From NCBI RefSeq assembly GCF_013112245.1, contig NZ_WVRN01000001.1, positions 1,182,501-1,246,500 of the forward strand: DNA of 64,000 nucleotides. Direction: 5' to 3'. The DNA comes from Ruegeria sp. HKCCD4315 (GTDB lineage Bacteria; Pseudomonadota; Alphaproteobacteria; Rhodobacterales; Rhodobacteraceae). Both the position numbers and the translations under genes were made by a program. Positions 27,467 to 36,487 of this stretch are shown in pieces. The first letter of the stretch is position 1, and every line of letters begins with the position of its first letter. The notes beneath the pieces were generated by a model, which searched no databases, had not been told where the DNA came from, and worked only from the letters and a program-made list of their open reading frames with translations.

Positions 27467-27985
27467 ATGACCGCGACGAACACAAACACATACCGGGAAG
27501 AAGCGGCTGGATCGCGCTTTGAACACTCGGTTCCGGTAATGATCGCATTTGCACCGAATTGGAAGGCGCGCTTGATCCTGGCGCGGATGGTTGGCGCATT
27601 CCTGATCGTGTCAGCGTTTTCAATGTGGCTGATGCCGGGGTCGGTCATCGGTGCGGATGTCTGGCCGATCAAGATGGTTGCTTCGATGCTGTTTCTGATC
27701 GTTGGGGTCAGCTTGCTGACGATTGAGGTTCTGGATCCGCGTCCCGATGCGTATTTCGATCCTATTCGTCGCGAGGTGCGGGTATTGCAAAAGAACGAAG
27801 ATGGGCGCCCACAGACTGTTTTGCGTCGCAGCTACGACTCCTTGGGTGGTGCACGCTTTGAAGAGAACGAAGTGCACTTGTTCGACGTGGACGGCAGCCT
27901 GTTGATGAAACTGCCGCTTGAATCGGCGGATGTCAGCCGAGCCCTCAAAGGGCAATTGAGCAAAAGCGTAACAATTTTCGGCTGA
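27467..27985 (+). CDS. Predicted inner-membrane protein with cytoplasmic or periplasmic C-terminal domain
   Basis: 172 residues. A hydrophilic N-terminus of about 40 residues leads into two hydrophobic helices (about 40-57, LILARMVGAFLIVSAFSMW, and 70-87, MVASMLFLIVGVSLLTIEV). A soluble tail follows with YFDPIRREVRVLQKN and HLFDVDGSLLMKLPLESADV, arranged like a small beta-rich domain. I do not recognise a named family. The ribosome site AAGGGTG is good. It is divergent from the ribosomal operon and upstream of the yceI-like gene, separated from it by a perfect palindrome. Confidence 0.65.
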   Translation: MTATNTNTYREEAAGSRFEHSVPVMIAFAPNWKARLILARMVGAFLIVSAFSMWLMPGSVIGADVWPIKMVASMLFLIVGVSLLTIEVLDPRPDAYFDPIRREVRVLQKNEDGRPQTVLRRSYDSLGGARFEENEVHLFDVDGSLLMKLPLESADVSRALKGQLSKSVTIFG

Positions 27986-28035
27986 TTTTTATTCTGTTCA
28001 TAAAGGAACAGAGATTGTTAGCCAAAGGAGGTTGT

Positions 28036-28055
28036 GTGCCGCCCTAGGGCGGCAC
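28036..28055. terminator. 20-bp perfect palindrome (GC-rich hairpin)
   Basis: GTGCCGCCC-TA-GGGCGGCAC is self-complementary without a spacer, so an RNA hairpin would have a CTAG loop. It lies between the membrane-protein gene and the YceI gene and is followed by ATCTTGTTTG, a weak T-rich tract. A terminator is the likely use; a dimer-binding operator is an alternative. Confidence 0.5.
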
Positions 28056-28112
28056 ATCTTGTTTGTGAGCAACCCCCATCGGCTTGCACACAAAAAAAAC
28101 GCGGAGATTGTT

Positions 28113-28685
28113 ATGAAATCCATCCTTCTTGCTGCGGCTTTGGCCGTTTCGGCAACTGCTGCATTTGCCAGTGCCGAGAAATATGTACTGGACCCCAGCC
28201 ACAGCCAGGTCATCTTCAACTATGATCACCTTGGCTTTTCGACCACTTACGGCATGTTCTCGGGCTTTGAGGGCGAGATCATGTTCGATCAGGAAAACCC
28301 GGCGGCATCCAGCGTTACGGTTTCAATGCCGGTTATGGAGATGTTCACAGGATGGAAGCCTCGGGAAGACCACTTCATGACCGAAGACTTCTTTGGCGCT
28401 GCCGAGGGTGATCTGATCACTTTCGTCTCGACCGGGATCGAGGTGACGGGTGATGATACCGCCAATATCACCGGCGACCTGACCATGAATGGCGTAACCA
28501 AATCGGTTGTTCTGGATGCCAAGTTGAACAAAGTGGACAATCACCCGATGGCCAACAAGCCTTGGGCAGGTTTCAACGCGACCACAACGCTGGTTCGCAG
28601 TGAATTTGACCTGGGACAATTTGCACCGTTCGTAAGCGACGAAGTGCAGATTCAGATCTCGGTTGAGGCTCAAAAGGCTGAGTAA
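28113..28685 (+). CDS. YceI family periplasmic lipid-binding protein
   Basis: 190 residues with a signal peptide (MKSILLAAALAVSATAAFAS). The mature part is a YceI lipocalin-like barrel: YVLDPSHSQVIFNYDHLGFSTTYGMFSGFEG, DHFMTEDFFGAAEGDLITF and DLTMNGVTKSVVLDAKLN are typical. Such proteins bind a long isoprenoid, such as a polyprenol or ubiquinone-type molecule. The next gene, convergent, is a cytochrome b561 fused to another YceI domain, so both may handle quinone-like lipids. Ribosome site GGAG upstream; further upstream codons give no export signal. Confidence 0.92.
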   Translation: MKSILLAAALAVSATAAFASAEKYVLDPSHSQVIFNYDHLGFSTTYGMFSGFEGEIMFDQENPAASSVTVSMPVMEMFTGWKPREDHFMTEDFFGAAEGDLITFVSTGIEVTGDDTANITGDLTMNGVTKSVVLDAKLNKVDNHPMANKPWAGFNATTTLVRSEFDLGQFAPFVSDEVQIQISVEAQKAE

Positions 28686-28705
28686 GTCGAAGGACTTGAA
28701 AGATT

Positions 28706-28739
28706 AAACCGCCGGTGAGTATCTCACCGGCGGTTTTTT
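28706..28739. terminator. Bidirectional terminator between two YceI genes
   Basis: AAACCGCCGGTGAG-TAT-CTCACCGGCGGTTT with T residues after it on the plus strand and before the convergent gene's stop on the other. A long, strong stem that can serve both genes. Confidence 0.93.
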
Positions 28740-28746
28740 GTTGGCA

Positions 28747-29967
28747 TTAATGACTGCGGCTGGCGGTCAGGTCGACAGAAACAGAGACGGCAAAGCCCAG
28801 GGACTCTTCGGTCGGCTGTGACGTGCCGACGTTGAAATCCAACCGGTTGAGTTCAACAGAACCCAACATGGTGGCCGTATCGCCCTGAAGCTCCAGGGAA
28901 AACGGCAGAACGATATCCATTGTTTTGTCGCGGATGGTCAGCGGGCCACGGGCTTCGTACCCGGTTTCGGTCTTGAACAAATCTGCGGTGAACTGCGCCG
29001 TAGGGAATTGTGATGTGTCAAAGAAATCGGAACCCATGGCCTGATCGGTGACCGAACCAAGGCTCAGAGAGCCAATGGCTATGTTAACGTCCACAGATCC
29101 CGCAGGGCCGACTTGTGCAGGTTCGTCGAAGGTGATGGCAGCGGTCCAGTCGGCAAAAGATCCGGTGACCGGGCTGCCCAACTGAGAGATTGTTATCGAC
29201 AAGGCCCCGGTCTGCACTTGCCAGTCAGATTGAACTTCGGCGAGTTCGATGTCGGCATCGTCGGCCTCGCGTGCGAATTCACCTGTGACCCAGCCGCCAG
29301 TCAGAACCATGCCCCAAACCGCCACGGCAGCAAGCGCAGGGACAAGTGAATGGTGTTGATGCGGCGGTTCTGGTGCGTCCGAATGACCAGGCAGCATTCT
29401 TCGCAATGTACTGTCCTTGTCGATGACGTGATGTTTCAGCGCGCCAACAATGTGCAGCGCCAATGAACCCACCAGAACCCACATGAACAGCCAGTGAAGG
29501 ACTCCGGTCATCTCGGCCACGGCTTCGGACTTGGGAACAAACGGCAGGTTTTGCCCAAAAGGCCAGAGGATCGGTGCGAACCCTTCTGTCGCGGCGTGGT
29601 GGATCCAACCGCTGAGTGGAACAAGGACCAGCGAACCGTATAGAAGCCAATGAACGGTTTCAGCTGCAAAGGCCTCGGGCTTGTTGTCTGCATTTAACAA
29701 GCCGGGTTTTGTTTGTGTGAAAGCCCACAAAATGCGCGCCAATGCCACGAAGAAGACAGCGATCCCTACAGTTTTATGCAGCGAAAAGACGCGCGCGGCG
29801 CGGGCGATCTGGGCCTCGGTTGGGGCGGTGTCTGCGTGAAGAACCGCGTATGCCAAGTTATCTGCGATCCAGCCAAGCGGCAGGGCTGTCAGGATCAGAA
29901 GGGCTGTGAGCCAGTGAAACGTCTTTGCAACGCTTCCGTAACTGGAAAATGAATTGGTCGCGGCCAT
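28747..29967 (-). CDS. Cytochrome b561 - YceI fusion protein
   Basis: 406 residues. Residues 1 to about 190 form a four-helix b561 with haem-ligand histidines: FHWLTALLILTALPLGW, SLHKTVGIAVFFVALARILW, HWLLYGSLVLVPLSGWIHHA and LHWLFMWVLVGSLALHIVGALKHH. A short linker and a fifth hydrophobic segment (LVPALAAVAVWGMVLTGGW) lead into a periplasmic YceI domain (DWTAAITFDEP; GSDFFDTSQFPTAQFTADLF; GPLTIRDKTMDIVLPFSLEL). A membrane b-cytochrome joined to a lipid-binding barrel suggests electron transfer to or from a bound quinol. The ribosome site CGGAG precedes the start. Domain boundaries are estimates. Confidence 0.9.
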   Translation of the reverse strand: MAATNSFSSYGSVAKTFHWLTALLILTALPLGWIADNLAYAVLHADTAPTEAQIARAARVFSLHKTVGIAVFFVALARILWAFTQTKPGLLNADNKPEAFAAETVHWLLYGSLVLVPLSGWIHHAATEGFAPILWPFGQNLPFVPKSEAVAEMTGVLHWLFMWVLVGSLALHIVGALKHHVIDKDSTLRRMLPGHSDAPEPPHQHHSLVPALAAVAVWGMVLTGGWVTGEFAREADDADIELAEVQSDWQVQTGALSITISQLGSPVTGSFADWTAAITFDEPAQVGPAGSVDVNIAIGSLSLGSVTDQAMGSDFFDTSQFPTAQFTADLFKTETGYEARGPLTIRDKTMDIVLPFSLELQGDTATMLGSVELNRLDFNVGTSQPTEESLGFAVSVSVDLTASRSH

Positions 29968-30141
29968 GAAAATAAGACTCCGGGATTCTCTGTCGCGTCC
30001 AACGTAAAGACGCGTGAAACTGACACAAGTAAGCGCGGACGCACAGCAACGGTGCCAGAATGCAGAATGCAGGCAGCGCTTGTGCCAGACGAGCAGTCAG
30101 TTTACACCCCGCCGCAACCTAACAGTATGCATGAGGTTGCA

Positions 30142-31080
30142 ATGACACTCGCGTTCGTTTTTCCAGGGCAGGGCGCCCAGACAATCGGTATGGGCAAAGC
30201 TTTGGCCGAGGCTTATCCGGCGGCGCAAGCCATCTTTGATGAGGTGGACGACGCTCTGGGTGAGAAACTGAGCAGCCTTATCTGGGAAGGCGACATTGCT
30301 GAGTTGACGCTGACACAAAATGCGCAGCCCGCATTGATGGCGACGTCAATGGCCGCAATGCGCGCCTTGGAGGCCGAGGGTGTTTCGATCAGCAAAGCCG
30401 CATTTGTGGCGGGGCACTCGCTTGGTGAGTATTCCGCTTTGGCCGCTGCTGGAACGTTGTCTGTCGCTGACACCGCGCGCCTGTTGCGCACGCGCGGGCA
30501 AGCCATGCAAAGCGCTGTGCCTGTGGGCGAGGGCGCGATGGCTGCCATTCTTGGCTTGGATCTTGACGCCGTGCGCTCTGTTGCTGAAGAGGCCGCGCAG
30601 GGCGAAGTGTGTCAGGCGGCAAATGACAACGATCCAACCCAAGTTGTCGTGTCCGGTTCAAAAGCCGCTGTCGAGCGCGCTGCCGAGATTGCCAAGGAAA
30701 AAGGTGCAAAACGGGCTGTTATGTTGCCCGTAAGTGCTCCATTTCACTGTGCGCTGATGCAACCTGCTGCAGATGTAATGGCGGAAGCCCTTGCTGCGGT
30801 CGAAATCAAGGCACCCGCTGTGCCCCTGGTGGCGAACGTACGCGCCGAGGCGGTCAGTGATCCGGATTTGATCCGGCAGTTGCTTGTCGAACAGGTGACT
30901 GGGTCGGTCCGCTGGCGCGAGAGTGTGCAGTTCATGGCGGCGCAGGGTGTGACTGAGACATGGGAGATCGGCGCAGGCAAAGCGCTGTCTGGTATGATCC
31001 GCAAGATCGACCGTGCCATTGCAGGCAAAGCTGTGGGCACGCCGGAAGATGTTCAAAAGGCCCTTCAGGCCGAATCGTAA
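30142..31080 (+). CDS. fabD: Malonyl CoA-acyl carrier protein transacylase
   Basis: Moves the malonyl group from CoA to ACP for fatty acid elongation. 312 residues: FVFPGQGAQTIGMGK at the N-terminus, the nucleophile in GHSLGEYSALAA, the Arg of RTRGQAMQ, and the catalytic His in PVSAPFHCALM. The frame is open 30 codons further upstream but the ATG at 30142, with GAGG before it, begins at the family's normal place. First gene of the cluster fabD-fabG-acpP-(GNAT, HisA-like)-fabF-mltG. Confidence 0.97.
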   Translation: MTLAFVFPGQGAQTIGMGKALAEAYPAAQAIFDEVDDALGEKLSSLIWEGDIAELTLTQNAQPALMATSMAAMRALEAEGVSISKAAFVAGHSLGEYSALAAAGTLSVADTARLLRTRGQAMQSAVPVGEGAMAAILGLDLDAVRSVAEEAAQGEVCQAANDNDPTQVVVSGSKAAVERAAEIAKEKGAKRAVMLPVSAPFHCALMQPAADVMAEALAAVEIKAPAVPLVANVRAEAVSDPDLIRQLLVEQVTGSVRWRESVQFMAAQGVTETWEIGAGKALSGMIRKIDRAIAGKAVGTPEDVQKALQAES

Positions 31081-31121
31081 GCTAATGCGCGTCTTTGCCG
31101 ACGCACCAAGAGGGAAACTGT

Positions 31122-31859
31122 ATGTTTGATTTGACAGGTAAGAATGCGCTGATCACCGGTGCATCGGGTGGTATCGGTGGCGACATTGCGCGTGCACTGC
31201 ACGGGGCGGGTGCAACGGTTGGATTGTCCGGTACGCGAGTCGAACCACTGCAAGCCCTGGCAGATGATCTGGGCGAGCGCGCGCATGTGCTGCCCTGCAA
31301 TCTGAGCGATCCGGAAGCCGTGGAGGCGTTGCCAAAGCAGGCGGCCGCGGCGATGGGATCGGTGGACATTCTGGTCAACAACGCCGGAATCACACGCGAC
31401 AACCTGTTCATGCGCATGTCCGACGAAGAATGGCAGAACGTTATTGACGTGAACATGACCTCGACCATGAAACTGTGCAAAGGCGTGATCCGGGGCATGA
31501 TGAAATCGCGCTGGGGCCGGATCGTGAATGTCTCGTCCGTGGTGGCTGCAATCGGCAACCCTGGGCAGGCGAACTATGCGGCATCAAAAGCCGGAATGAT
31601 CGGCTTTTCCAAGGCCTTGGCCCACGAAGTTGCAACGCGTGGGATCACAGTGAACGCTGTGGCACCGGGATTCATCACGACGGCTATGACCGAGAAACTG
31701 ACCGAGGAACAGAAAAAGGGTCTGTTGGTCAAAGTTCCTGCGGGTCGCATGGGCGATCCTAAAGAAATTGCTGCGGCTGTTTTGTACCTTGCAAGCCCCG
31801 AGGCGGGTTATGTCACTGGAAGTACCTTGCATGTGAACGGCGGTATGGCCATGTTGTGA
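31122..31859 (+). CDS. fabG: 3-oxoacyl-[ACP] reductase
   Basis: NADPH-dependent reduction of beta-ketoacyl-ACP. 245 residues of the classical short-chain dehydrogenase family: cofactor motif TGASGGIGG, NNAGITRDN, and the catalytic Ser-Tyr-Lys set (NVSSVVAAIGNPGQANYAASKAG). The C-terminal segment GYVTGSTLHVNGGMAML is typical. It is 41 bp downstream of fabD with AAGAGGG before the ATG, so cotranscription is expected. Confidence 0.97.
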   Translation: MFDLTGKNALITGASGGIGGDIARALHGAGATVGLSGTRVEPLQALADDLGERAHVLPCNLSDPEAVEALPKQAAAAMGSVDILVNNAGITRDNLFMRMSDEEWQNVIDVNMTSTMKLCKGVIRGMMKSRWGRIVNVSSVVAAIGNPGQANYAASKAGMIGFSKALAHEVATRGITVNAVAPGFITTAMTEKLTEEQKKGLLVKVPAGRMGDPKEIAAAVLYLASPEAGYVTGSTLHVNGGMAML

Positions 31860-32067
31860 TCGCGACAGGGGCGAACGCGAAAGCGTTTGCCTCTCGCGTC
31901 GACTATGCTATAGGCGGCGCATCTATGCGGGGCCGGTCTTTCAGGTCGGCCTTCTACTTTCCCGGTTTCCCGGGACCCAAACCGCCCGAAACGGGCAAAT
32001 CAAGGCCAACCCGTGCGGGCAAGGGCAGAATCGGGCAGACCGCCCTGTAAAGGAATGAGGAATAGAC

Positions 32068-32301
32068 ATGAGCGACGTCGCAGATCGCGTTAAGAAGATC
32101 GTTGTTGAGCACCTGGGTGTTGAAGAAGACAAAGTCGTGGAAAACGCGTCTTTCATCGACGATCTGGGCGCAGACAGCCTGGACACCGTTGAGCTGGTTA
32201 TGGCGTTCGAAGAAGAGTTCGGCATCGAGATTCCCGATGACGCAGCCGAAACCATCCAGACCTTCGGCGACGCGGTCAAGTTCATCAGCGAAGCGTCCTA
32301 A
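32068..32301 (+). CDS. acpP: Acyl carrier protein
   Basis: 77 residues, acidic and helical. The phosphopantetheine attachment serine is Ser37 in [18 protein letters not shown]. It carries growing acyl chains in fatty acid synthesis and donates acyl groups to other enzymes, possibly including the LuxI-type synthase and the LpxL-like enzyme in this window. It is 208 bp after fabG, a long gap that may hold its own promoter, as is common for this highly expressed gene. Ribosome site AAAGGAATGAGG. Confidence 0.99.
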   Translation: MSDVADRVKKIVVEHLGVEEDKVVENASFIDDLGADSLDTVELVMAFEEEFGIEIPDDAAETIQTFGDAVKFISEAS

Positions 32302-32322
32302 ACGTTTCTTTCTGATCAAAAG

Positions 32323-32355
32323 CGGCGCTTCCGAGCAACGGAGGCGCCGTTTTTT
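32323..32355 (+). terminator. Rho-independent terminator of acpP
   Basis: CGGCGCTTCCG pairs with CGGAGGCGCCG (one G-T pair), loop AGCAA, followed by six T residues. It separates acpP from the following GNAT gene. Confidence 0.92.
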
Positions 32356-32438
32356 ATGTCCGCGCAAAATTCGCACTTGCGTGGCCATTTTCCACTGCGC
32401 ACTGTTTCCATTGAGGCAAAACTCAAAGTGGACAGGGC

Positions 32439-32978
32439 ATGATAAGATCCACTCCAATGATAAATACCGCGCGTTTGACGCTCTGCGCCATGCGCCCGGA
32501 GGATTTTGAACGGTTCGCTGAAATATGGCGTGACCCGTGTGTCGTGCAGCACATTGGCGGTACGCCCCGATCGCGAGGCGAAGCTTGGGACTCTTTTCTG
32601 CGCAATGCCGGGCACTGGCAAATGGCCGGATTTGGCCAATGGGGCGTGATGCAGCAATCGACGCGCACGCTGATTGGGCAGGCGGGGTTCTTTTATGGCA
32701 ACCGACGTTTGGGCGAGGATTTTGATGGCTTCCCCGAAGCAGGTTGGATTTTGGCCCCCGAGGCACAGGGTCAAGGGTTGGGGTATGAGGCGGCCAAGGC
32801 GGCTCATGACTGGTTCGACCGTGTGATTCCGGGGCCTTTGGTGGCGATGGTAAACGCATCCAATTTGTCGTCCCAGAAGCTGGCCAAAAAGCTGGGCTAT
32901 GTTTTGATGCGCGAAGGGGTGTATAATGAAACCCCGGTTCATTTGTTGCGGCGCAACGGACCACCCGCCCGCGCGTAA
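32439..32978 (+). CDS. GNAT-family N-acetyltransferase
   Basis: 179 residues, related to the RimJ/RimL branch of GNAT enzymes. It shows RLTLCAMRPEDFERFAEIWRDPCVVQHIGG at the N-terminus, the acetyl-CoA pyrophosphate loop region EAQGQGLGYEAAKAAHDWF, and the late NASNLSSQKLAKKLGYVLMREG. Likely acetylates an amino group of a small molecule or a protein N-terminus; the substrate is unknown. It is inserted between acpP and fabF, which are neighbours in most bacteria. The start could also be six codons later. Confidence 0.85.
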   Translation: MIRSTPMINTARLTLCAMRPEDFERFAEIWRDPCVVQHIGGTPRSRGEAWDSFLRNAGHWQMAGFGQWGVMQQSTRTLIGQAGFFYGNRRLGEDFDGFPEAGWILAPEAQGQGLGYEAAKAAHDWFDRVIPGPLVAMVNASNLSSQKLAKKLGYVLMREGVYNETPVHLLRRNGPPARA

Positions 32979-33101
32979 TTCCGCCAGTTCGCTTATATGC
33001 CGCAAAATGGCCAAACTGTGCCGATCCCGGTAAATCGGGTTTGGAACGTTCGACCTATGCTACCGGGGATTTTCAGAGCGATTGAGCGGAGGAACAAGCT
33101 C

Positions 33102-33845
33102 ATGAGGATTTACCCCACGATGGAACTGCAGAATGGCCGGTGTGTCACGCTGGACAAAGGCCGTCTGGATAACGCGATGATCTGGCACGTGAATCCGGTT
33201 GAAACCGCGCGGAGCTGGGCTGAGGCGGGTGCCGAATGGATGCATCTGACCGATTTCGACGCGATTGAAGGCAAAGATACCAACGTCGAACTGGTCGAGG
33301 AAATCATTCGCGGAGCAGAGATTCCTGTGCAACTGGCCGGTGGTATGCGCACGCGGGAACAGGTGGAGCATTGGATCGACAAAGGCGTAGGGCGCGTTGT
33401 CATCGGCACTTTGGCCGCGCTGGAGCCGAATCTGGTCAAGGAACTTGCCAAGCTGTACCCAGACCAAATCGTGCTGTCTGTCGATGTCTGGCAGGGGTAT
33501 GTCATGACCGATGGTTGGCGCAACCAGAGCGCGTTCACACCCGAAGCATTCATTGACGCATTCGAAGGCGTACCATTTGCTGCGATTGTCGTGACAGATA
33601 TCGACAGTGACATGAAAGATGTAGACGCTCAGCTTGGTCTGATTTCCGGAATCGCCGGGCATTCGAGGACCCCGGTGATTGCGAGCGGTGTTGTGCGCAC
33701 GGCGGACGATATTTCCCGTCTGGCTTATATTCCGAATATCTCGGGCGCAATTGTCGGGCGGGCGCTGTTCCGTAAGTCGCTTGAGTTGTCAGATGCTCTG
33801 GAGATGGCTAAGGCCGCACACGAGCCAGTGGCGCAGTTCCAGTAA
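33102..33845 (+). CDS. HisA-family (phosphoribosylformimino-AICAR-ribotide isomerase-like) protein
   Basis: 247 residues with the HisA/HisF barrel: MRIYPTMELQNGRCVTLDKG, WMHLTDFDAIEGKDTN, IPVQLAGGMRT (phosphate site), GVGRVVIGTLAALEPN and TPVIASGVVRTADDI with GAIVGRALF (second phosphate site). The catalytic aspartate of the first strand is glutamate (Glu8), while Asp128 on the opposite strand is present (LSVDVWQG). No other histidine genes are near. It is probably a paralogue of the histidine-pathway isomerase with altered activity, though the pathway enzyme cannot be excluded. The ATG at 33102 has GCGGAGG upstream. Confidence 0.82.
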   Translation: MRIYPTMELQNGRCVTLDKGRLDNAMIWHVNPVETARSWAEAGAEWMHLTDFDAIEGKDTNVELVEEIIRGAEIPVQLAGGMRTREQVEHWIDKGVGRVVIGTLAALEPNLVKELAKLYPDQIVLSVDVWQGYVMTDGWRNQSAFTPEAFIDAFEGVPFAAIVVTDIDSDMKDVDAQLGLISGIAGHSRTPVIASGVVRTADDISRLAYIPNISGAIVGRALFRKSLELSDALEMAKAAHEPVAQFQ

Positions 33846-34039
33846 GCCGAATAAACAAACCATTCCGCCCTTTCTGCTGCGCGCGTGAAAGGGCGGGTAC
33901 TGAGTTTTTCCCAAAATACGCGTTTCTCTGGGTGATCGGCGGCAGGATGCCGGCGCGGAAATCGCCCTTGCTCTTGCCCCCGCACCCCGGGCCGGGGTAT
34001 GAGCGGTTCTCATAACAGGAAGCAGGCAAGAGGCACTTC

Positions 34040-35305
34040 ATGCGCAGAGTCGTTGTAACCGGTCTTGGATTGGTCACTCCTTTGGCCAGCGGGGTCGAGG
34101 AAACATGGTCGCGGTTGCTGGACGGGGAATCCGGCGCAGGCCCCATCACGCACTTTGATGCGGTCGGCAGCGGGGTCACAACGACCTATGCCTGCGAGGT
34201 GCCGCGCGGGGATGGAACCGACGGAACGTTCAATCCCGATGATTGGATGCCGCCGAAAGAACAGCGCAAGATCGAAGACTTCATCCTGTATTCGATTGCG
34301 GCTGCGGAAATGGCCTGCAAGGACGCGAACTGGTTGCCGGAGGATGAGGAAGACCGTCTGCGGACAGGTGTTCTGATTGGTTCGGGTATCGGGGGGCTGG
34401 GCTCGATTGCCAATACAGCCAATCTGATCCGCGACAAGGGTCCGCGTCGGGTGTCGCCGTTCTTTATTCCGGGTGCTCTGATCAATCTGGCCTCGGGTCA
34501 GGTGTCTATCCGCCACGGGTTCAAGGGACCGAACCACTCTGTTGTGACGGCATGTTCGACTGGTGCCCATGCAATTGGCGATGCCAGCCGGATTATCCGC
34601 GCTGGTGATGCGGATGTCATGGTTGCAGGTGGCGGCGAAGGCTGCATCTGCGAGATCGGGATTGCAGGTTTCAACGCCTGTAAGGCTTTGTCGACGAAAT
34701 ATGCAGACGACCCGAAGAAAGCCAGCCGTCCCTATGATGTCGACCGTGACGGGTTCGTCATGGGTGAGGGCGCGGGCATCGTGGTTCTGGAAGACTACGA
34801 ACACGCCAAGGCGCGTGGAGCGAAGATTTATGCCGAGGTTCTGGGCTATGGCATGTCGGGTGATGCCTATCACATCACCGCGCCGTCAGAGGATGGCGAT
34901 GGGGCCGAACGTTCGATGAAGGCCGCGCTGCGCAGTGCCGGGCTGGAGCCGAAAGATCTGGACTACATCAACGCGCATGGCACCTCGACCATGGCGGATA
35001 CGATTGAGTTGGGTGCTGTGGAACGCCTGCTGGGCGATCATGCGTCAAACGCCACAATGACCTCGACGAAGTCGGCCACCGGGCACTTGCTGGGGGCTGC
35101 GGGCGCGATTGAAGCGATCTTCTCGATCCTGGCGATCCGGGATCAGGTGGCGCCGCCGACGATCAACTTGGACAACCCGGCTGTCGAAACACCGATTGAT
35201 CTGGCACCGAATGCCAAGCGCGAGCGCGAGATCAACGTGGCTCTGTCAAACTCGTTTGGGTTTGGCGGTACCAATGCCAGCGTGATCTTTGGAAAGGTCA
35301 GCTAA
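34040..35305 (+). CDS. fabF: 3-oxoacyl-[ACP] synthase II
   Basis: Condenses malonyl-ACP with acyl-ACP in fatty acid elongation. 421 residues. The Cys-His-His set is visible: nucleophile in VVTACSTGAHAIGDA, NAHGTSTMADTIELGA, and KSATGHLLGAAGAIEA; the end SFGFGGTNASVIF is typical. AGAGG precedes the ATG. Its stop is immediately followed by the mltG start, so the two are cotranscribed, an arrangement common in alphaproteobacteria. It is separated from acpP by two unrelated genes. Confidence 0.98.
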   Translation: MRRVVVTGLGLVTPLASGVEETWSRLLDGESGAGPITHFDAVGSGVTTTYACEVPRGDGTDGTFNPDDWMPPKEQRKIEDFILYSIAAAEMACKDANWLPEDEEDRLRTGVLIGSGIGGLGSIANTANLIRDKGPRRVSPFFIPGALINLASGQVSIRHGFKGPNHSVVTACSTGAHAIGDASRIIRAGDADVMVAGGGEGCICEIGIAGFNACKALSTKYADDPKKASRPYDVDRDGFVMGEGAGIVVLEDYEHAKARGAKIYAEVLGYGMSGDAYHITAPSEDGDGAERSMKAALRSAGLEPKDLDYINAHGTSTMADTIELGAVERLLGDHASNATMTSTKSATGHLLGAAGAIEAIFSILAIRDQVAPPTINLDNPAVETPIDLAPNAKREREINVALSNSFGFGGTNASVIFGKVS

Positions 35306-36463
35306 ATGTGGCGGGCCATTGCTTCGAATGCGCTGACCATGTTGGTGGTCGGCCTGTTCCTGATGGGCGGACTGATCCTTTGGGGGCAATCTCAGTACAA
35401 AGCGGAAGGCCCGCTTGAAACCGCTATCTGCCTACAAGTCAGAAGCGGGTCGAATATGACGCGTGTTAGTCAGGAACTGGAAGATCAGGGCGCGATCCGC
35501 AATGCAACATTGTTCCGTATGGCTGCGGATTATACGGACCGCGCACAGCAGCTGAAAGCCGGTAGCTTTCTGGTACGCGAAGGTGCGTCGATGGAGCAGA
35601 TCATTGCCGAGATCACCAGCAGCGGGGCCAGCACGTGTGGATCCGAGATCGAATACCGCATCGGCGTGACCCGTGCCCAGACACGGGTACGCGAGTTGAA
35701 CCCGGCGACGTTGGATTTTGATGAAATCGCGTCTTTTGATGCTTTGGAGGAAGAGGCCCCAGCAGCCTATACCGAAAAGCGTAGTGAAGCGGACACTCGG
35801 TATCGCGTATCCTTGGCCGAAGGCGTGACCTCATGGCAGGTGGTTGAAGCGTTGAAGTCCTTTGAGGCGCTGACCGGAGAAGTGACTGAGATCCCGGCTG
35901 AGGGTATGTTGGCCCCGGACAGCTATGATGTTGTGGCTGGTCAGGACCGCAATGATGTCCTGAAGGCTATGCAAGACAAACAGCAGCTTCGAATCAACGC
36001 GGCCTGGGAAAACCGTCAGGATGGCTTGCCGTTGGAAAGCCCCGAAGAGATGCTGATCCTTGCTTCGATCATCGAAAAGGAAACCGGAGTTCCCGAAGAG
36101 CGCGGACAAGTAGCCAGCGTGTTCGTGAACCGCCTGAATCAAGGGATGCGGTTGCAGACGGACCCGACAGTCATCTATGGCGTGACCAAGGGGCAAGGCA
36201 CTTTGGGTCGGGGTCTGCGGCGCAGTGAGTTGAACCGCCCAACGCCGTGGAACACGTATCAGATCGATGGGTTGCCGCCGACCCCGATTGCGAACCCCGG
36301 TTTAGCAAGTCTTGAGGCCGCCGTTGCGCCGGATGACACCAGCTTTGTGTTCTTTGTGGCCGATGGCACGGGCGGTCATGCCTTTGCAGAGACATTGCAG
36401 GAGCACAATCGTAACGTAGCCAAGTGGCGCGAGATTGAAGCTGAACGGAACTCGGGAAACTAG
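35306..36463 (+). CDS. mltG: Endolytic murein transglycosylase MltG (YceG)
   Basis: 385 residues. One N-terminal membrane helix (LTMLVVGLFLMGGLILWGQ, about 10-28) anchors a periplasmic domain: a LysM-like region (VRSGSNMTRVSQELEDQGAIRN), then the catalytic part with ILASIIEKETGVPEERGQVASVF, where the Glu of IEKET is the active-site acid, and LQTDPTVIYGVTKGQG, then NTYQIDGLPPTPIANPG. It cuts nascent glycan strands and sets their length. The ATG follows the fabF stop with no gap. Confidence 0.96.
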   Translation: MWRAIASNALTMLVVGLFLMGGLILWGQSQYKAEGPLETAICLQVRSGSNMTRVSQELEDQGAIRNATLFRMAADYTDRAQQLKAGSFLVREGASMEQIIAEITSSGASTCGSEIEYRIGVTRAQTRVRELNPATLDFDEIASFDALEEEAPAAYTEKRSEADTRYRVSLAEGVTSWQVVEALKSFEALTGEVTEIPAEGMLAPDSYDVVAGQDRNDVLKAMQDKQQLRINAAWENRQDGLPLESPEEMLILASIIEKETGVPEERGQVASVFVNRLNQGMRLQTDPTVIYGVTKGQGTLGRGLRRSELNRPTPWNTYQIDGLPPTPIANPGLASLEAAVAPDDTSFVFFVADGTGGHAFAETLQEHNRNVAKWREIEAERNSGN

Positions 36464-36487
36464 ACCCAAATTTCAAAACTACGAAAA

